The notes: generated by a model from the letters alone, not told the origin. DNA of 64,000 nucleotides from Urbifossiella limnaea (GCF_007747215.1 NZ_CP036273.1:6742322-6806321); one strand, 5' to 3'; numbered from the stretch's first letter, positions 44,488-53,119 are shown. Made by a program: numbers and translations.

Positions 44488-46893
44488 ATGCTCCGCCTCC
44501 TCTCCGCCGCCGTCGTGGTCGCGGCCGCCGCAGGCCCGGCCGCCGCCCAGCCGCGCAAGCCGAACGTCGTCGTCATCCTGGCCGACGACCTCGGGTACGG
44601 CGACGTGTCGTGCTACAACCCGGACCGCGGTCGCATCCCGACGCCACACATCGACTCCCTCGCCCGTGACGGGATGCGGTTCACCGACGCCCACTCGTCG
44701 TCCGGCGTGTGCTCGCCGACCCGGTACTCGCTCCTCACCGGCCGCTACCACTGGCGGACGCGGCTGCAAGCCGGCATCGTGGGCGTGTGGGGCGCCCCGC
44801 TGATCGCCCCGGACCGGCTGACGGTCGCCGGCCTCGCCCGGCAGCACGGCTACCACACCGCGTGCGTCGGCAAGTGGCACCTCGGCTGGGACTGGCCGAT
44901 CACGGCGGACCAGAAGAAGCACTTCCAGGGGCTTGGCGGCAAGGCCGGCGGAGGCGGGAAGGCGGTCGAGGCGACGACGCCCGAGATGGTCGCGGCGTGG
45001 AAGGACGTATTCGCCCGAAACATCCCCGGCGGGCCGACGACGCGCGGCTTCGCCGAATACTTCGGGACGTGCGTGCCGAACTGGCCGCCGTACTGCTTCA
45101 TCGAGAATGACCGCACCGTCGGTGTGCCGTCGCGGCTGCTGCCGGCGGCGCAGCTGGTGCGGAACCGGGCCAGCCTGCAAGGACCGGCGCTGCCCGACTG
45201 GAAGCTCGAAGACGTGCTCCCGGCGCTGGCCGACCGGGCGTGCGACGTGATCGCCCGCGGCGCGAAGGCGAAGCAGCCGTTTCTCCTGTACCTGCCGCTG
45301 ACCGCCCCGCACACGCCGATCGCCATCGCCCGCGAGTGGCAAGGCCGCAGCGCGATCGGCCACCCCTACGCCGATTTCGTGATGCAGACCGACGCGGTGA
45401 TCGGCCGGGTGCTCGACGCGCTGCGGACGAACGGCGTCGCCGACGACACCCTCGTGATCTTCACCAGCGACAACGGCTGCGCGGCGTACATCGGCGTGCC
45501 GCAGTTGGAAGCCGCCGGGCACTTCCCGAGCGGCCCGCTGCGGGGGTACAAGGCCGACGCCTGGGAAGGCGGGCACCGCGTCCCGTTCATCGTCCGCTGG
45601 CCCGGTGTCGTCCGGCCGGGGACGACGTGTTCGCAGACGATCTGTTCGGTGGACATCATGGCGACGCTCGCGGAGGCGCTCGGGGCGACGCTCCCGCCGA
45701 CCGCCGGCGAGGACAGCGTCAGCCTGATGTCACTGCTGCGCGGCGGCGACCGGCCGATTCACGAGGCGGTCGTGCATCACTCGTCGTCGGGCGTTTTCGC
45801 CGTGCGATCGGGGAAGATGAAGCTGATCTTCGGCCCCGGTAGCGGCGCCCCGGACGGAACCCGCCCGCACCTGTACGACCTCACCGCCGACCTCAGTGAG
45901 CGCCGCGACCTAGCCACCGAGCAGCCCGACGAGGTGCGGCGGATCACGGCGCTGATGGAGAAGATGGTCGCCGACGGCCGAAGCACCCCGGGCGCGGCAC
46001 AGAAGAACGACCTGCCCGTGGCGATCATCCGACAGCCGAAGACGGACGCGCCGCCGAAGACGGACGCGCCGCCGAAGACGGACGCGCCGCCGAAGACGGA
46101 CGCGCCGCCGAAGACGGACGCCCCGGCCCCGCCGCGCGACCTCATTTACCGCGAGGCGTCAGACGACAAACTCAAGCTCCACGTCTTCGACCCGCCGGAC
46201 CTGATGGCCGGCGACGGGCGGACGGCGGTCGTGTTCTTCTTCGGCGGCGGGTGGAACGCCTGGAACCCGTCGCAATTCGACTCATTCGCCCGGCACTTCG
46301 CCGCGAAGGGGTGCGTCGCCATCTGCGCCGACTACCGCGTCGCGTCGAAGCACAAGACGACGCCGGCGGATGCGGTCCGCGACGCGAAGGCGGCGATCCG
46401 CTACGTCCGCGCCCACGCCCGCGAGCTCGGCGTGGACCCGAAGCGGATCGTCGCGGCCGGCGGGTCAGCCGGCGGGCACCTCGCGGCCTGTACGACGATC
46501 GTGCCAGGTTTCACCGACGGGAGAGACGAGGAGGCCGCGGCCGACGGGCTGGTGCTGTTCAACCCAGTGCTCGACCTCCTCAGCCTGAAGCGCGGTGACG
46601 ACCTCAAGGTCATCTCCCCGCAGCAACACGTCCGCCGCGGGCTACCGCCCACAATCGTGTTCCACGGCACCGCCGACACCACGGTGCCGTTCGCTCAGGT
46701 GACGGCGTTCGAGAAGGCGATGGCCGCCGCCGGGAACGTGTGCGAGGTGGCGGCGTTCGACGGCCGCGGGCACGGGTTCTTCAACAGCCCCGAGTTCCGC
46801 AAGACGCTCAAAAGCGACGACTACGAGGAATGTCTGCGGAGGATGACCGCGTTCCTCGAACGACACCGCTTCCTGCCGGCCCGCACCCCCTGA
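44488..46893 (+). CDS. Secreted sulfatase fused to an alpha/beta-hydrolase
   Basis: ATG 44488 with CCGGAG upstream. A signal peptide (MLRLLSAAVVVAAAAGPAAA) leads to an S1 sulfatase (RKPNVVVILADDLGYGDVSC, formylglycine motif GVCSPTRYSLLTGRY, CVGKWHLGWD, VIFTSDNGCAA) up to about residue 515. A linker of five PPKTDA-type repeats follows, then an esterase/deacetylase-like domain of about 250 residues: VFFFGGGWNAWNPSQF, nucleophile in AAGGSAGGHLAA (G-x-S-x-G), Asp near FHGTADTTVPF and His in DGRGHGFFN. The fusion suggests removal of sulfate and acyl groups from one secreted or imported polysaccharide. Confidence 0.88.
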   Translation: MLRLLSAAVVVAAAAGPAAAQPRKPNVVVILADDLGYGDVSCYNPDRGRIPTPHIDSLARDGMRFTDAHSSSGVCSPTRYSLLTGRYHWRTRLQAGIVGVWGAPLIAPDRLTVAGLARQHGYHTACVGKWHLGWDWPITADQKKHFQGLGGKAGGGGKAVEATTPEMVAAWKDVFARNIPGGPTTRGFAEYFGTCVPNWPPYCFIENDRTVGVPSRLLPAAQLVRNRASLQGPALPDWKLEDVLPALADRACDVIARGAKAKQPFLLYLPLTAPHTPIAIAREWQGRSAIGHPYADFVMQTDAVIGRVLDALRTNGVADDTLVIFTSDNGCAAYIGVPQLEAAGHFPSGPLRGYKADAWEGGHRVPFIVRWPGVVRPGTTCSQTICSVDIMATLAEALGATLPPTAGEDSVSLMSLLRGGDRPIHEAVVHHSSSGVFAVRSGKMKLIFGPGSGAPDGTRPHLYDLTADLSERRDLATEQPDEVRRITALMEKMVADGRSTPGAAQKNDLPVAIIRQPKTDAPPKTDAPPKTDAPPKTDAPPKTDAPAPPRDLIYREASDDKLKLHVFDPPDLMAGDGRTAVVFFFGGGWNAWNPSQFDSFARHFAAKGCVAICADYRVASKHKTTPADAVRDAKAAIRYVRAHARELGVDPKRIVAAGGSAGGHLAACTTIVPGFTDGRDEEAAADGLVLFNPVLDLLSLKRGDDLKVISPQQHVRRGLPPTIVFHGTADTTVPFAQVTAFEKAMAAAGNVCEVAAFDGRGHGFFNSPEFRKTLKSDDYEECLRRMTAFLERHRFLPARTP
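46036..46125 (+). repeat. 18-bp coding repeat, five units
   Basis: CCGAAGACGGACGCGCCG occurs five times without gaps; the last unit has one change. It encodes the PKTDAP linker between sulfatase and esterase. Identical units suggest recent expansion or ongoing length variation by slippage. Confidence 0.85.
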
Positions 46894-47379
46894 CCCCGAG
46901 CCCGCACATGACGCGCCTCCGCCTCGCGGCCGTCGCGGCGGTGTCTTGCGCGCCCGCCGGCGCGCCCAGCCCGCTACGCGGCCGGCGAGCGTCGTGGCCA
47001 TCCTCGCCGGCGATAACCGCAACTTCCCAGACGGACGCCCCGCCATAGGCCCGAAACGGCACCGGCTTTCGTGCCACCGTCACCGGCCCCCGCCGCCGCC
47101 CGGCCAGATCGCCGAGTGCCACGACGCCCCACCTCCCCGACGCCTGCCCGCACTGCCGGGGCCGCCTCGACCGCCAGCGAGCAACGGCTGAACGACCTGC
47201 GGAAGGCCGGCGACCTGAAGTGGTTCCAGGTCTGGGACACGGCCGGGGCGATGCCGACCGCGGGCGGGGAGGGAGGCGGGCGACGGGGGGGGCGGGCCGA
47301 GTGCCGGGCCGACATCCTGGAGATTGTCCGCCGGGTGTGGACGTGATAGCATCGGTGCGACTTCCCGGGACTCGCACCC
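46894..47379. other. Degraded coding-like gap
   Basis: About 490 bases without a convincing gene. A short frame from ATG 46908 starts like a signal peptide (MTRLRLAAVAAVSCAPAG). In another frame ASVVAILAGDNRNF faintly recalls the start of a sulfatase, and AEQRLNDLRKAGDLKWFQVW-like coding appears at about 47180. These may be pieces of a decayed third gene; none has an intact frame. Confidence 0.3.
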
Positions 47380-50300
47380 ATGCCTGCCGACCCGCCCGAC
47401 CTCACCGCGCGGACGCCCGACCCGGACGTTACCACCCGCCGCGGCGACTCGCTCCCGCCTCTCGCCATCACCCCACCGGCCGGCGGGCGGTACGTCCTCG
47501 GCGCCGAGATCGCCCGCGGCGGCATGGGCGCCGTCTACCGGGCCACCGACACGGCGCTGGGCCGCGAGGTGGCGGTGAAGCTGCTCCAGGAGCAGTTCGG
47601 CCCGGACAGTGGCACCGCCCGCCGCTTCGCCGACGAGGCCCACATCGCCGGCCAGCTCCAGCACCCGGGCATCCCTCCGGTCCACGACTTCGGCACCCTC
47701 CCCGACGGCCGCCCGTTCCTCGCCATGAAGCTCATCAAGGGCGACACCCTCGACCAGCTCTTGCGCACCCGCCGCGACCCGGGCGACGACCGCGGCCGGT
47801 TCGTGGCGGTGTTCGAGGCGGTGTGCCAGGCGGTCGGGTACGCCCACGCCCACGACGTGATCCACCGCGACCTGAAGCCGGCGAACGTGATGGTCGGCGC
47901 GTTCGGCGAGGTGCAGGTCATGGACTGGGGGTTGGCGAAGGTGCTGCGGCCCGGGGGCGCGGCCGACGGGACGGTCGCCGACGCAGGCGCCACGGCCCCG
48001 AACACCGAGGTGCGCTCCCTCCGCGGCTCGGACGGGCACCACACGCAGGCCGGGGCGGTGATGGGGACGCCGGCGTACATGCCACCGGAGCAGGCGGCGG
48101 GGGCGGCGCACAAGGTGACACCGCGGAGCGACGTGTTCGGCCTCGGCGCGGTGATGGCGGTTATCCTGACCGGTCGGCCGCCGTTCGAGGCGGGGTCGGC
48201 GGAGACGACGCGGGTGAAGGCCGCGCAGGGGGACGTGGCCGACTGTCTGTCGCGGCTGGACGCCTGCGGGGCGGAGCCGGAGCTGGTGGCGCTGTGCAAG
48301 CGGTGCCTGAGCCCGCGCCCGGCCGACCGCCCGGCGAACGCCGGGGAGGTGGCGGCGGCGGTGGCCGACTTCCGGGCGCAGGCGGAGGCGCGGGCGCGTC
48401 AGGCGGAGCTCGACCGGGTGAAGGCGGAGGGCGAGCGGGCGACGGCCGAGGCGAAGGCGGAGGCGGAGGCAATCACCCGCCGCGAGGCGGAGGCGCGGGC
48501 GGCGGAGCAGCGGAAGCGGCGGCGGGTGCAGGTGTGGCTGGCGGCGGCGGCGGTGCTGCTGGTGGCCGGGGCCGGCGGCGTGGCCGTGTGGCGGGTGGAC
48601 GAGGAGGGGAAGAAGCGGACCGAGGCCGCACGGTTGGAGGGCGAGGAGGGCGAGCGGAAGTCGCGGGCGGCGGACGCGGTGGGGGACCTGCTGGACCGGA
48701 CGAAGGCGGTACTCGAAGCGGGCGACGCCGCCCGCGCCGCCCCGCTCCTCGACCAGGCCGACCGCCGCGCCGCCGACGACGCCGTGGCCGAACACGCCGA
48801 CCGCCGAGCCGCCTACGCCCGCGATTTGGCGATGCTCCGCACCCTGGACGGGGTGAACGACTTCCGCTGGACGGTGCTGGACTCAAAAACACTCCCGCTG
48901 CCGGAGCGGGTGGTGGAGCGGTGGGCGGCGGCGTTCGCCGGGTACGGGATCGTACCGGGCACCACTCCGCCGGCCGAGGCCGCCGCGCGCATCAACGCCT
49001 CACCCATCCGAACTGCGCTGCTTGCTGGCCTGGACGGTTGGCTGGCCCGGTCGCGGTCGGCGGCGGTCCGCGATCTTTTGTCCACGGCCGACCCGGACCC
49101 GTTCCGGGATGATGTGCGGCAGCGGATGGCGGCCGGGGACGTGGCCGGACTGTCGGCACTGGTCGGGCGGCACGAGTGGGCAGCCCAGCCGTCGGGGCTG
49201 GTGTTGGCGTACAGCGGCTCTCCGGCGATGCCGACCGCGCCCGCCCGGCAGCTCCTACTCCGGTTCGCGGTGGCGCGGCGGACGGACTTCGCCCTGCTGA
49301 TGCAACTCGGCGATACCTACCTGATCAAAACCTCTGATAAGGCCGGCGAGCGGGTCCGGTGGTATCAAGCCGCGGCGGCACTCCAACCTGAGAATGCGAC
49401 CGCGCTCTACAACCTGGGGAACGTCCTCCTTGACCGGAAGGACCTGGACGGGGCGGCGGCGGCGTACCGGGAGGCCATCCGCCTCGACCCCAAGTATGCC
49501 CTCCCGCACAACAACCTGGGGATCGTCCTCTACGAGCGGAAGGACCTGGACGGGGCGGCGGCGGCGTACCGGGAGGCCATCCGCCTCGACCCCAAGCACG
49601 CCCGCCCGCACAACAACCTGGGGATCGTCCTCTACAAGCGGAAGGACCTGGACGGGGCGGCGGCGGCGTACCGGGAGGCCATCCGCCTCGACCCCAAGTA
49701 CGCCCTCCCGCACTACGGCCTGGGGAACGTCCTCTTCGACCGGAAGGACCTGGACGGGGCGGCGGCGGCGTACCGCGAGGCCGCCCGGCTTGACCCCAAT
49801 CTCACTCCCCCGCCCCTCGGCCTGGGGAACGTCCTCCGCGACCGTAAGGACCTGGACGGGGCGGCGGCGGCATACCGGGAGGCCATCCGCCTCGTCCCCG
49901 TGTTCGCCGTCCCGCACAAGGGCCTGGGGATCGTCATCCGCGACCGTAAGGACCTGGACGGGGCGGCGGCGGCGCTCCGTGAGGCCATCCGCCTCGATCC
50001 CAAGCACGCCAACTGGCACAACCACCTGGGGATGGTCCTCCGGGCCAAGGGGGAGTTGGACGGGGCGGCGGCGGCGTACCGGGAGGCCATCCGCCTCGAC
50101 CCCAAGTACGCCCTCCCGCACCACGGCCTGGGGACCCTCCTCCGCGACCGGAAGGACCTGGACGGGGCGGCTGCGGCGCTCCGTGAGGCCATCCACCTCG
50201 ACCCCGCGCTCGCCCAACCACACCACAGCCTAGGGACCGTCCTCCAAGCCAAGGGAGACCTGGACGGGGCGGCGGCGGCGTTCCGGGAGGCCGCCCGGCT

Positions 50301-50607
50301 CAATCCGAAAGACGCGGTCGCGGTCAACAACCTCGGTGATGTGCTCGAACGCCAGGGTGACCTGACGGGTGCGGAGGAGCGGTACAGGGAGGCACTTCGG
50401 ATCGACCCGAAGTACGCCGTCGCGTTCGTCGGGGTCGGTGACGTGCGGCGGAAGTGGGGGCGGTACGACGAGGCCATAGCCGCCTACCGGGCGGCCCTCG
50501 GTGTTCAGCCGACGCTCGGCTCCGCCCGGGAGGGGCTCGACTACTGCCTGCGGGTGCAGCGCGGCGAGGTGCCGACCGCCCCGCCGCCGCGAGCGGTGAC
50601 CCGGTGA
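47380..50607 (+). CDS. Ser/Thr kinase with periplasmic TPR array
   Basis: ATG 47380, 1075 residues. Kinase domain about 37-300: IARGGMGAVYRATDTALGRE, VAVKLL, HRDLKPANVMVG, VMDWGLAKVL in place of DFG (a common planctomycete variant), GTPAYMPPEQAAG, and DVFGLGAVMAVILTGRPPFE. A charged coiled coil (about 325-380) precedes a membrane helix (VWLAAAAVLLVAGAGGVAVW). Outside follow a helical region and about eleven TPRs (about 675-1050; unit LGNVLxDRKDLDGAAAAYRE). TPR arrays bind peptides or partner proteins, so this is likely a signal receptor or an assembly platform. Confidence 0.88.
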   Translation: MPADPPDLTARTPDPDVTTRRGDSLPPLAITPPAGGRYVLGAEIARGGMGAVYRATDTALGREVAVKLLQEQFGPDSGTARRFADEAHIAGQLQHPGIPPVHDFGTLPDGRPFLAMKLIKGDTLDQLLRTRRDPGDDRGRFVAVFEAVCQAVGYAHAHDVIHRDLKPANVMVGAFGEVQVMDWGLAKVLRPGGAADGTVADAGATAPNTEVRSLRGSDGHHTQAGAVMGTPAYMPPEQAAGAAHKVTPRSDVFGLGAVMAVILTGRPPFEAGSAETTRVKAAQGDVADCLSRLDACGAEPELVALCKRCLSPRPADRPANAGEVAAAVADFRAQAEARARQAELDRVKAEGERATAEAKAEAEAITRREAEARAAEQRKRRRVQVWLAAAAVLLVAGAGGVAVWRVDEEGKKRTEAARLEGEEGERKSRAADAVGDLLDRTKAVLEAGDAARAAPLLDQADRRAADDAVAEHADRRAAYARDLAMLRTLDGVNDFRWTVLDSKTLPLPERVVERWAAAFAGYGIVPGTTPPAEAAARINASPIRTALLAGLDGWLARSRSAAVRDLLSTADPDPFRDDVRQRMAAGDVAGLSALVGRHEWAAQPSGLVLAYSGSPAMPTAPARQLLLRFAVARRTDFALLMQLGDTYLIKTSDKAGERVRWYQAAAALQPENATALYNLGNVLLDRKDLDGAAAAYREAIRLDPKYALPHNNLGIVLYERKDLDGAAAAYREAIRLDPKHARPHNNLGIVLYKRKDLDGAAAAYREAIRLDPKYALPHYGLGNVLFDRKDLDGAAAAYREAARLDPNLTPPPLGLGNVLRDRKDLDGAAAAYREAIRLVPVFAVPHKGLGIVIRDRKDLDGAAAALREAIRLDPKHANWHNHLGMVLRAKGELDGAAAAYREAIRLDPKYALPHHGLGTLLRDRKDLDGAAAALREAIHLDPALAQPHHSLGTVLQAKGDLDGAAAAFREAARLNPKDAVAVNNLGDVLERQGDLTGAEERYREALRIDPKYAVAFVGVGDVRRKWGRYDEAIAAYRAALGVQPTLGSAREGLDYCLRVQRGEVPTAPPPRAVTR
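49405..50530 (+). repeat. 102-bp tandem repeats encoding TPRs
   Basis: About eleven 102-bp units; the first eight share near-identical stretches such as GGACCTGGACGGGGCGGCGG, while the last two are divergent. The identity at DNA level points to recent amplification or gene conversion inside the gene. Confidence 0.8.
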
Positions 50608-50849
50608 GTGCTCCCGGTCATGGCTCGGGGATCGGGGGAGGGGGCCGCCGCTGGACGGGCGGGGAATTTTCTGTGAGCGGTTCACGACACCTTCATGTGT
50701 GGCAAGTCGGCAAGTCTAACAGAGCTAAAGCGCGAACAGACGGAAACCGATTCGGCACCTGGCCCGGCGGGCGGGTAGGCTTTGTCTGGTGCCTCACCCG
50801 CCGAGTCCCGCCGATAGATGTGTTCATGTCCCGCCTTGGAGTCGCACCC

Positions 50850-52052
50850 ATGCTCGGCTGGTTCCGGCGGTACGTTTGGAGGGCCGGCCGGGCGGCTGGG
50901 GCGCCGGTCCGGCCGGTGTCCCCTGGCGAAGGGTCGGCGGCGGACGACCTGGACACGCTCCGGGCGTGGCTGGGTGCCCTCTCGACCTGGCATAGTACAG
51001 TTATCGAGAGCCCCCCCGTCATCGGCCTCGACCCAACCCTGATCGACGCCGAGTTCGGCCGTGCGCTCGTTGCCGCCGAGGAAGAACTAGCCGCGCGCTC
51101 CGCAGAGGAAGAAGCAGACGGTTACACCGCGAAGTACACTGGGTCGGACGCGGCGGCCGCAGGGGCCAGGTACGTAGTGCGGAACCTACGGGTGGCCCGC
51201 GAGGCCGTAACCCGGGTGGGGCTGACGCGCCCCGTCCGGCAGACCTTGGATGGGGCACCGGAGGGGGCGACCCTGGCAGCCCTGACCGACCCCCGGTCCA
51301 GCGCCGGACTAGTCCGAGCGACCCTCGCCGATCTCGGCCCCAGGGACCACGGCCTAGCCCCTGCTCTCGTCCGCATGCTCTCGGAGGACGACGAGCCGTG
51401 CCCGCCATTCTCGCTCATGACCCGGCACGGGGTGGCCCGGGAGGCGATTCGGCAGATCGGCCCCGCGTCCCTGGGCCCGCTGCTGGCCAGCGTGCTGGAC
51501 GACGGGGTGGGCGGCCGTCCCACGGCCATCCGGGAGGCCGTCCGGGAGTTCGGCGGCGAAGCCATCGAGCCCCTGCTCGCCACCCTCCACCGGGTGCAGG
51601 CGGGTGGAGCCGCGTCCGACTGGGTCGCTGACCTTCTCGTCGCCGTGGACGCTGCCGACCGAATGGTGGTTGCGCTGGCCGACAGATGTCGAGCGAGCTA
51701 CGGGGCAGCCCGCGAATGGACCCTCGCTCGCCTGCTCCGACACGCCGGCGACTCGACACCCGTCGGCCCACTATTGACCCTGGGAACCGAGCACGCCTAC
51801 CAGCGGGAGCGGGCGATCCAGCTGGCGTTACAGGAGGTGGCCGGCGACGGGCCTGGAACCGCGGAGTTCCTCATCGACGCCCTTGAGGGACCCGATCCGG
51901 CGGTGCGGAAGCTCGCACTGGTCGGACTCTACCGCCTCGGCCCGCGGGGGGCTCCGGCCCTCTCGGCGCTACGTGCCGCGGCAGCCGACCCCGACCCGGT
52001 GGTCGCCCGGATGGTGGGGAATGCCATCCGGGCGGTCGGGCACGGAGGCTGA
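50850..52052 (+). CDS. HEAT-like repeat protein
   Basis: ATG 50850 has TTGGAG eight bases upstream; ATG 50826 in the same frame is an alternative. About 400 residues. A basic N-terminus (MLGWFRRYVWRAGRAAG) is followed by helical repeats in the second half: LAPALVRMLSEDDE, AIRQIGPASLGPLLASVLDD, LQEVAGDGPGTAEFLIDALE, VRKLALVGLYRLGPRGAPAL, the pattern of HEAT/PBS-lyase-type repeats. No membrane helix. Such proteins bind other proteins; the partner may be the kinase-TPR product encoded just upstream. The 240-base gap before it has no other gene. Confidence 0.65.
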   Translation: MLGWFRRYVWRAGRAAGAPVRPVSPGEGSAADDLDTLRAWLGALSTWHSTVIESPPVIGLDPTLIDAEFGRALVAAEEELAARSAEEEADGYTAKYTGSDAAAAGARYVVRNLRVAREAVTRVGLTRPVRQTLDGAPEGATLAALTDPRSSAGLVRATLADLGPRDHGLAPALVRMLSEDDEPCPPFSLMTRHGVAREAIRQIGPASLGPLLASVLDDGVGGRPTAIREAVREFGGEAIEPLLATLHRVQAGGAASDWVADLLVAVDAADRMVVALADRCRASYGAAREWTLARLLRHAGDSTPVGPLLTLGTEHAYQRERAIQLALQEVAGDGPGTAEFLIDALEGPDPAVRKLALVGLYRLGPRGAPALSALRAAAADPDPVVARMVGNAIRAVGHGG

Positions 52053-52133
52053 AATGCTCATGGTTGATGTGGCAAGAGTCGAATCGACCTGCTTTCGACG
52101 AGCAGCTTAGGGGTTCGGTCCGCGGTCCGTGAA

Positions 52134-52156
52134 CGGACCGGAAACGGACCGGAAAC
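52134..52156 (+). repeat. Two overlapping CGGACCGGAAAC motifs at the island right end
   Basis: Copies at 52134-52145 and 52145-52156, 11 bases apart (one helical turn), about 115 bases inside the right att. The motif is exactly one half of the palindrome ahead of integrase 1 (19187-19210). Next to it, CGGTCCGT-GA-ACGGACCG forms an 8-bp inverted repeat (52117-52140 region). These are candidate arm-type or Xis binding sites. Confidence 0.55.
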
Positions 52157-52271
52157 CCGGTTTCGAGGCACCATTTTGAGCGGAATGAGCGGCTTGCACG
52201 CCCCGCCTTATTGATGTAAATTGCTAGGAATGCAGGCACTTCGCGGTGGTTAAGTCGGTTGCCCGACGGGA

Positions 52272-52313
52272 CTTCTAAGCGGGATGTTCCGGGTTCGAGT
52301 CCCGGCGGGCGTA
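52272..52313 (+). repeat. attR: duplicate of the tRNA-Arg(UCU) 3' part
   Basis: Identical over 42 bases to 19074-19115. The 5' half of the tRNA is missing, so it is not a tRNA gene. It is the right end of the island and also the left att site of the second, decayed element that follows. Confidence 0.9.
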
Positions 52314-52328
52314 TCTGACAAGTCGATT

Positions 52329-52373
52329 CGGCCACACCGTTTAGGTGTCCGCCCCGCGTGGGGCGTGCGGCCG
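52329..52373 (+). promoter_or_regulatory. Structured 45-nt leader block, copy 2
   Basis: Same three-way fold as 19131-19175: CGGCC/GGCCG, ACACC-GTTTA-GGTGT, CGCCCC-GCGT-GGGGCG. It starts 15 bases after the att core, as copy 1 does, although the 15-base spacers are unrelated in sequence. Confidence 0.55.
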
Positions 52374-52383
52374 GGATAGCCAA

Positions 52384-52410
52384 GGTTTACGGAACGTCGT
52401 TCCGTAAACC
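52384..52410 (+). promoter_or_regulatory. Near-perfect palindrome before integrase 2
   Basis: Arms GGTTTACGGAACG and its complement with one central base (13+1+13). It has the same position and size as the palindrome of integrase 1, but a different sequence. It ends 18 bases before ATG 52429, the same distance as in copy 1. Confidence 0.65.
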
Positions 52411-52428
52411 CCTTCCCGGGGGTTCCGC

Positions 52429-53016
52429 ATGCCTCGTCCCAGAAGCAAGTTCCCCACGTACTGCAAGCACCCGCAGCAGAACTCTGCCCGCTGCTGGGTC
52501 GGCGGCCGGTGGGTCGCGCTCGGCCGGTACGACAGCCCTGAGAGCCGGGCCGAATTCGCACGGCTGTGCGGCGAACTTGCCGCCGGCACCCCGGCCGCGG
52601 TCGGCGCCCGATCGGCGACGACGCCGCCCCACCGGCGAGGCCGACGAATACCGGCAGGCGCTGCGCGTCGTCCGCGAGCGCTACGGCCACACGTGGCCCT
52701 GCGCGCGGCGCGGAAGTCGAAGGTACAGCCGTCGCAGGTGGACCGCTCGAAGCCGGACGCGGAGACGGTGCGGAAGACCGGCACGGAGTTCACCCACGAC
52801 AGCTACGCCGCCTTCGTCCACCGGGCGTGCGAGCGGGCCGGCGTGCCGCCGTGGTCGCCGGGTCAGCTGCGGCACAGTTTCGCCACCGAGGTGCGGTCGC
52901 GGTTCGGCCTGGAGGCCGCGCAGGTGCTGCTGGGACACAAGCGGGCGGACGTGACCCAGGTGTACGCCGAGACCGCGTTGGCGAATGCGGTGGAGGCGGC
53001 GAAGGCGATGGGGTGA
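52429..53016 (+). pseudogene. Second integrase, internally deleted
   Basis: The start (MPRPRSKFPTYCKHPQQNSA) and the end (RHSFATEVRSRFGLEAAQVL, LLGHKRADVTQVYAETALAN) match the island integrase closely. Between them a small deletion shifts the frame (GEADEYRQALRVVRERYGHT is now in another frame), and a large deletion of about 140 codons removes most of the core-binding domain and the first catalytic Arg. The 195-residue frame that remains open keeps the last His, Arg and Tyr but cannot be a working recombinase. Confidence 0.85.
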
Positions 53017-53119
53017 GGTGCCGGCACACCCCGCGCGAAAACAGTAATCGGTGGTGGCAGGTTTGCGAGGTTCGATCCGCTTAGGGGGTAGGCATCCCGG
53101 GCAAGGTGTGGAGTCTCGC

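Larger units (their letters stand above)
19074..52313. mobile_element. 33-kb genomic island in tRNA-Arg(UCU)
   Basis: A perfect 42-bp direct repeat (19074-19115 and 52272-52313), identical to the tRNA from the anticodon loop to the discriminator base, bounds the island. The integrase sits next to the left copy, as usual. Cargo: helicase/methyltransferase pair with IS66 tail, duplicated kinase-LRR genes with sigma factors, IS630 relic, a replication module with DUF1580 and HTH genes, two sulfatases, a kinase-TPR gene and a HEAT-like gene. Several genes are damaged, so the island is not fresh. The replication module may have been a separate satellite that was captured. Confidence 0.8.

Noticed and set aside
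42979-45576. 865-residue minus-strand frame opposite the two sulfatases
   Set aside because: Antisense of two complete sulfatase domains.
49405-50530. CRISPR-like periodic repeats
   Set aside because: Units are 102 bp, contiguous and in frame, encoding TPRs; there are no spacers.
52263-52313. A second tRNA-Arg gene
   Set aside because: Only the 3' part from the anticodon loop on is present; the 5' acceptor and D arm are missing. It is an att duplicate.
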